NCBI GenBank assembly: GCA_034430155.1
Contig: DAOUET010000143.1
Location: 1-17,350 of the forward strand
Length of the DNA: 17,350 bases
Direction of reading: 5' to 3'
DNA from: DAOUET01 sp034430155
GTDB lineage: Bacteria > Chloroflexota > Anaerolineae > Anaerolineales > UBA4823
Below the pieces are notes generated by a model. The model made no database searches, was not told where the DNA came from, and saw only the letters and a program-made list of their open reading frames with translations. Shown piece after piece: positions 14,637 to 17,350 of the stretch. The first letter of the stretch is position 1. Each line of letters starts with the position of its first letter. The position numbers and the translations under genes were made by a program.

Positions 14637-15599
14637 TTATAAATTCTCGATATACACATTCTCGTACAATGCTTCCGGCGCCGGTTCCGGACTCGATTCG
14701 GCGTATTCCACCGCCTCTTCGACTTCAGCTTCGACTTGCATCTCGAGATTGTCTAATTCATCTTTTAAGGCAATCTCTTGCTTGAGCAAGTAATTGTGGT
14801 AGATCCCGATCGGATCTTCTTCCTCCCACTTTTTTACTTCTGTCTTGTCGCGATACCGTTCAGGGTCTCCCATTGAGTGACCTCGATAGCGATAGGTCAC
14901 GATCTCCAGGAAATAAGGCCCGCCACCATCTCGCACTTTCTTCAAGGCTTTTTCGGCTACCGGGCGGACTTCCATCACATCCATCCCCTCAATCCGCTGG
15001 TTGGGGATATTGTAACCCTCCGCCTTTTGGCGGATTTCCTCTACCGCCGATGCGCGCTTGACCGCCGTACCCATGCCATATTGGTTGTTTTCGCACACCC
15101 ACAGCACAGGTAAGTTCCATACTTTCGAAAGGTTGACCGCTTCGTGGAAAAAGCCGATATTTGTGGCCCCATCTCCAAACATGCAGATTGTGACTGCATT
15201 GTGTCCTTGATATTGATCTCCAAGAGCCAATCCTGCCGCCAATGGCAAGTGCGATCCAACCACTGCATGCCCACCCCAAAAATTCTTCTCCACGTCCGCC
15301 ATGTGCATTGAGCCCCCCTTTCCCTTAGAAACGCCGCTCTCCTTACCGAGCAATTCAGCCATGACTTTCTTGGCGGGGATTCCCACGTTGATTGCCACCC
15401 CGTGGTCGCGATAGGCTGTGATTACTCGGTCGTTGGGTTTCCGGGCAGAAATCACCCCGGTGCTAACGGCCTCCTGGCCGATATATAGGTGTAAAAAACC
15501 CCCGATTTTCCCCTGCTGGTACAATTCCGCAGCTCGTTCCTCCACCCTGCGGATCAAGACCATCTGGCGGTATAGATTTAAATACTCTTCTTTTTTCAT
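14637..15599 (-). CDS. pdhA: 2-oxo acid (pyruvate) dehydrogenase E1 component, alpha subunit
   Basis: The 320-residue protein is first in the operon. It holds the thiamine diphosphate and magnesium motif from GDG (142-144) to NN (171-172), within FGDGATNIGFFHEAVNLSK and WVCENNQYGMG. Other family marks are YRDHG, KGKGGSMHM, and the loop YRYRGHSMGDPERYR that carries the phosphorylated serine in animal enzymes. The C-terminus is a glutamate-rich helix. GGAGG is 9 bases before ATG 15599. Its promoter is likely the TATAAT box at 15706-15711, giving a leader of about 100 bases. Confidence 0.97.
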   Translation of the reverse strand: MKKEEYLNLYRQMVLIRRVEERAAELYQQGKIGGFLHLYIGQEAVSTGVISARKPNDRVITAYRDHGVAINVGIPAKKVMAELLGKESGVSKGKGGSMHMADVEKNFWGGHAVVGSHLPLAAGLALGDQYQGHNAVTICMFGDGATNIGFFHEAVNLSKVWNLPVLWVCENNQYGMGTAVKRASAVEEIRQKAEGYNIPNQRIEGMDVMEVRPVAEKALKKVRDGGGPYFLEIVTYRYRGHSMGDPERYRDKTEVKKWEEEDPIGIYHNYLLKQEIALKDELDNLEMQVEAEVEEAVEYAESSPEPAPEALYENVYIENL

Positions 15600-15705
15600 T
15601 AACTGGCCTCCAACTCGATCGAGAATCCACCCAAAACAATACCGGGACCAGCCCGGCGGTATGGTTTAATTGCAATGCGCTGACCTAGTAGGCCAGCCCA
15701 AAAAA

Positions 15706-15714
15706 ATTATACCA
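15706..15714 (-). promoter_or_regulatory. extended -10 promoter of the dehydrogenase operon
   Basis: On the minus strand TGG plus TATAAT forms an extended -10 box without a visible -35. Transcription would begin near 15699, leaving a leader of about 100 bases before pdhA. The leader contains a possible hairpin in which CCGGG pairs with CCCGG around CTGGT, near 15643-15657. The surrounding 13-mer CTGGTATAATTTT is identical to the promoter at 4039-4051. Confidence 0.55.
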
Positions 15715-15750
15715 GATCACTCCAGCTGGACTTCTTGGCAGTGAACTTAG

Positions 15751-15771
15751 CGCCAGGCAATATCCCTGGCG
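15751..15771. terminator. 7-bp hairpin between the CBS gene and the operon promoter
   Basis: CGCCAGG (15751-15757) and CCTGGCG (15765-15771) pair around a 7-base loop. The T-rich tail (GTTTAATTTAAT) is on the plus-strand side, whereas the CBS gene comes from the minus strand, so its role as a terminator of the CBS transcript is uncertain. Confidence 0.4.
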
Positions 15772-15871
15772 TTTAATTTAATAAAATCCGGGCTGAACTT
15801 TCTCTCACATATGCCCCTTGCTTGCTTCTTGCCAGGCTTTTTACACCGGGCTCAATTGTTAATTTGCTTGC

Positions 15872-16279
15872 TTAATTACCCTTTCCCCAACCGATATCCT
15901 CGGCAGCCATAAAGATATCAGTCGCCGAGATGATACTGATCAACTCACCTCCCATGTCCGCCACCGGCATGTGATGGATATCCTACTCACCCATTTTGAC
16001 TGAACACTCTTTTAACGACCAATCTGGTCTCGCCGTGATCACTGGTGCCGTCATGATTTCGCGCACTTTTGTCTCTGAAGGGTTGCATTCAGCCGCAATG
16101 ATTTTATCGCGAATATCGGTGCTGGTAATTATGCCGTATGTCAAATTATCATCGCTGATGTTGACGATTAAACTATGTACATTTCGCCGGTGCATCAAGG
16201 TCAATGCGTAAGAAACGCTAGTATCAGGATCTACCACCAGTACTGGACTGCTCATCCAATCCCGCACAGTATTCGCCAT
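15872..16279 (-). pseudogene. two-CBS-domain protein with one in-frame TAG
   Basis: From ATG 16279, with GGAGG 8 bases upstream, the frame gives 135 codons to TAA 15872, interrupted only by TAG at 15985-15983. The first CBS domain (about 7-65: MSSPVLVVDPDTSVSYALTL ... YGIITSTDIRDK) is intact. The second begins at IMTAPVITARPDWSL, reaches KMGE, meets the TAG (codon 99), and continues in frame as DIHHMPVADMGGELISIISA and TDIFMAAEDIGW, clearly the rest of the domain. CBS pairs bind adenine nucleotides and regulate partners. As read, the protein is cut to 98 residues lacking half of domain 2. It may be a freshly broken gene, or the codon may be read through; CAG to TAG is the simplest change. Confidence 0.8.
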
Positions 16280-16324
16280 TTTCCACCTCCACTGATAAAA
16301 TCTCCCCGTTTTTCCTCACATCCG

Positions 16325-16330
16325 ATTATA
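16325..16330 (-). promoter_or_regulatory. candidate -10 box of the CBS gene
   Basis: TATAAT on the minus strand would start transcription about 39 bases before ATG 16279. No -35 match is visible; instead the palindrome CGGCTC-AG-GAGCCG (16348-16361) lies where the -35 would be, so an activator or repressor could bind there. Confidence 0.4.
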
Positions 16331-16395
16331 CACCACCGACTTTATGGCGGCTCAGGAGCCGGCTTTGGAGATAAGATCAGAATCCTGTCTAACTC

Positions 16396-16424
16396 TTGAC
16401 GTGCTCTCAAATTAGCTGTATTCT
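16396..16424 (+). promoter_or_regulatory. promoter of the TetR-family gene
   Basis: -35 TTGACG (16396-16401), a 17-base spacer and -10 TATTCT (16419-16424) make a near-consensus sigma-70 promoter. Transcription should start near 16431, leaving a leader of about 220 bases. Confidence 0.7.
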
Positions 16425-16431
16425 ATAACCG

Positions 16432-16445
16432 ACTGACTGGTCAGT
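16432..16445. promoter_or_regulatory. palindromic operator candidate for the TetR-family regulator
   Basis: ACTGAC, two bases, GTCAGT is a perfect inverted repeat at the predicted transcription start of the promoter just upstream. Its sequence is of the kind bound by TetR-family repressors, and its place suggests self-repression. Binding is an inference. Confidence 0.6.
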
Positions 16446-16652
16446 TTAGAAATCAACTTGTCGTTAGCTATGAGCCACGGTGTCTGGACAAATCGCCTCC
16501 CTTAATGATGTAAAGAATTCTGGCGACCATCATTCCCCCTTATCGCCTGCAATTAATGCCCGCTCATCCCGTGGTAATTGAGCCGCTAGTCACAGTACAT
16601 CCTAAAAATGGCGTGTTGATGGCTATCCAACCAAGTGATTTGGAGGTAACCA

Positions 16653-17267
16653 ATGTCACCTCGTCCTGATGTCAGCCAAGAACGTGTTGAACAAATCCTG
16701 AATGCAGCCACCTCCGTTTTTGCCCGGCTGGGATTTAATAATGCCCGCATGGACGACATCGTGGCCGAATCAGGCTTGAGCAAAGGGACCCTGTACTGGT
16801 ATTTTAAGAGCAAGGACGACATTATAAAGGCTATACTGGATGGTATGTTCGAAGGCGAGTTAGCCCATCTACGAGACTTACATACCTCCCAGGGAACAGC
16901 TAGCGAACGCCTCTTGGAATTAACTCAACGGGCAATAGACGATCTCCATGGTATGACCAGCTTGATACCGATCACCTATGAGTTTTATACGCTTGCTTTC
17001 CGGCAAAAAAAGGTTCGTCAGGCTCTACAAAGTTATTTCCGCAGTTACATAGATATTCTCGCGCCTCTCATCCAACAAGGCATTGATCAAAGTGAATTTC
17101 GCCCGGTCAGTGCCAGACAAGCTGCCATTGCAATTAGTGCAATTTATGAGGGTACCGTGTTATTATGGGTTGCCGACCCTGACACTGTGAACCTGGATGA
17201 ACACATCCTGGCTGGAGTATCTATGCTGCTCGATGGGTTGAAGGTCGCTCAACCTGGCCATGAATAA
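16653..17267 (+). CDS. TetR/AcrR-family transcriptional regulator
   Basis: The 204-residue protein has an N-terminal DNA-binding domain at about 10-56: ERVEQILNAATSVFARLGF, then the helix-turn-helix MDDIVAESGLSKGTLYWYFKSKDDI with the family hallmark G-T-L/I-Y-x-Y-F. The C-terminal half is the helical ligand-binding and dimer domain, whose effector cannot be read. GGAGG lies 7 bases before ATG 16653. A palindrome at the predicted start of its own promoter suggests autoregulation. No efflux or enzyme gene target lies beside it in the window; the next gene to the right is outside. Repeat copy D begins 15 bases after the stop. Confidence 0.95.
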   Translation: MSPRPDVSQERVEQILNAATSVFARLGFNNARMDDIVAESGLSKGTLYWYFKSKDDIIKAILDGMFEGELAHLRDLHTSQGTASERLLELTQRAIDDLHGMTSLIPITYEFYTLAFRQKKVRQALQSYFRSYIDILAPLIQQGIDQSEFRPVSARQAAIAISAIYEGTVLLWVADPDTVNLDEHILAGVSMLLDGLKVAQPGHE

Positions 17268-17282
17268 ACCGCAATGAATATT

Positions 17283-17350
17283 GGCTCTCTGGGATTTGCC
17301 GTGATGGGATAGATATCTAGATATGTGGGGGTGTTGGGCGGACTGCGCCC
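17283..17350. repeat. hairpin repeat copy D, cut by the right edge
   Basis: The 68 visible bases match the left part of copy C (11694-11761) with one substitution (A at 17309 for C at 11720). They include the left terminal repeat and one full arm of the central stem. The flanking bases differ from those of copy C, which places the element boundary at GGCTCTCT. The right end lies outside the window. Confidence 0.85.

Larger units (their letters stand above)
16280..16652. other. divergent intergenic region between the CBS and TetR genes
   Basis: The region holds, from left to right, a candidate minus-strand -10 box for the CBS gene (16325-16330), a 6-2-6 palindrome (16348-16361), the TetR promoter (16396-16424), a palindromic operator (16432-16445), and then about 205 bases of apparently transcribed leader. 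In the leader an unsupported 37-codon frame (ATG 16556 to TGA 16667) runs into the TetR start and overlaps it by 17 bases; it has no ribosome-binding site and I do not recognise it. Confidence 0.5.

Noticed and set aside
15463..15675. A minus-strand open frame overlapping the start of pdhA
   Set aside because: It overlaps the pdhA start in another frame, shows no protein family features and lies across the leader.
1..17350. CRISPR array, toxin-antitoxin pair, prophage or full transposase
   Set aside because: No regularly spaced repeats, no paired small genes of that kind and no phage or transposase proteins were found on either strand.

Overview
The window looks like chromosomal DNA of a free-living bacterium of moderate GC content. 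Gene content and the feel of the proteins suggest the Chloroflexota, probably Anaerolineae, but no phylogenetic marker settles this and it is an inference. I see no phage, plasmid or CRISPR region and no full-length transposase. There are 15 intact protein genes, one gene cut by the left edge, one tRNA, three interrupted genes and four copies of small hairpin-rich dispersed repeats.

Layout. (1) 1-1561, minus strand: two adjacent genes for single-pass membrane proteins with long coiled coils; one carries an N-terminal helix-hairpin-helix DNA-binding domain. (2) 1729-1889: a perfect 17-bp hairpin and repeat copy A. (3) 1896-3227, minus: a small heat-shock protein and a SAM-dependent methyltransferase. 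(4) 3318-3478, plus: tRNA-Pro(TGG) with a good promoter and a terminator-like hairpin. (5) 3525-3836, plus: a 103-codon reading frame interrupted by three in-frame TAG codons, then repeat copy B. (6) 4055-11473, plus: eight closely packed genes, namely a zinc-dependent phospholipase C-like protein, a NERD-like membrane protein, a family 2 glycosyltransferase, ribonuclease HII, an S9 serine peptidase, a membrane-anchored phospholipase D-like protein, an SMR/DMT-like transporter and a YkoP-like protein. (7) 11486-12041, minus: a YkvA/DUF1232 gene inactivated by a nonsense codon and by insertion of repeat copy C. (8) 12348-15599, minus: a three-gene pyruvate (2-oxo acid) dehydrogenase operon, E1 alpha, E1 beta and E2, with promoter and terminator; no E3 is present. 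(9) 15872-16279, minus: a two-CBS-domain protein with one in-frame TAG. (10) 16396-17267, plus: a TetR-family regulator with a candidate self-operator at its own promoter, followed by repeat copy D at the right edge.

How the parts relate. The dehydrogenase operon is the clearest functional unit and feeds acetyl-CoA production. RNase HII and the S9 peptidase overlap their upstream neighbours and are probably co-transcribed with the glycosyltransferase. The transporter and YkoP-like genes form a second pair.

The most unusual observations are two. First, all four copies of the small repeats share a core hairpin but carry two different sets of outer inverted repeats, and one copy has visibly inserted into a gene with a near-perfect 7-bp target duplication. 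Second, two otherwise intact reading frames carry only TAG stops (four in total), while none of the 15 intact genes ends in TAG. Simple gene decay is the default explanation for the TAG codons, but amber readthrough deserves a check.
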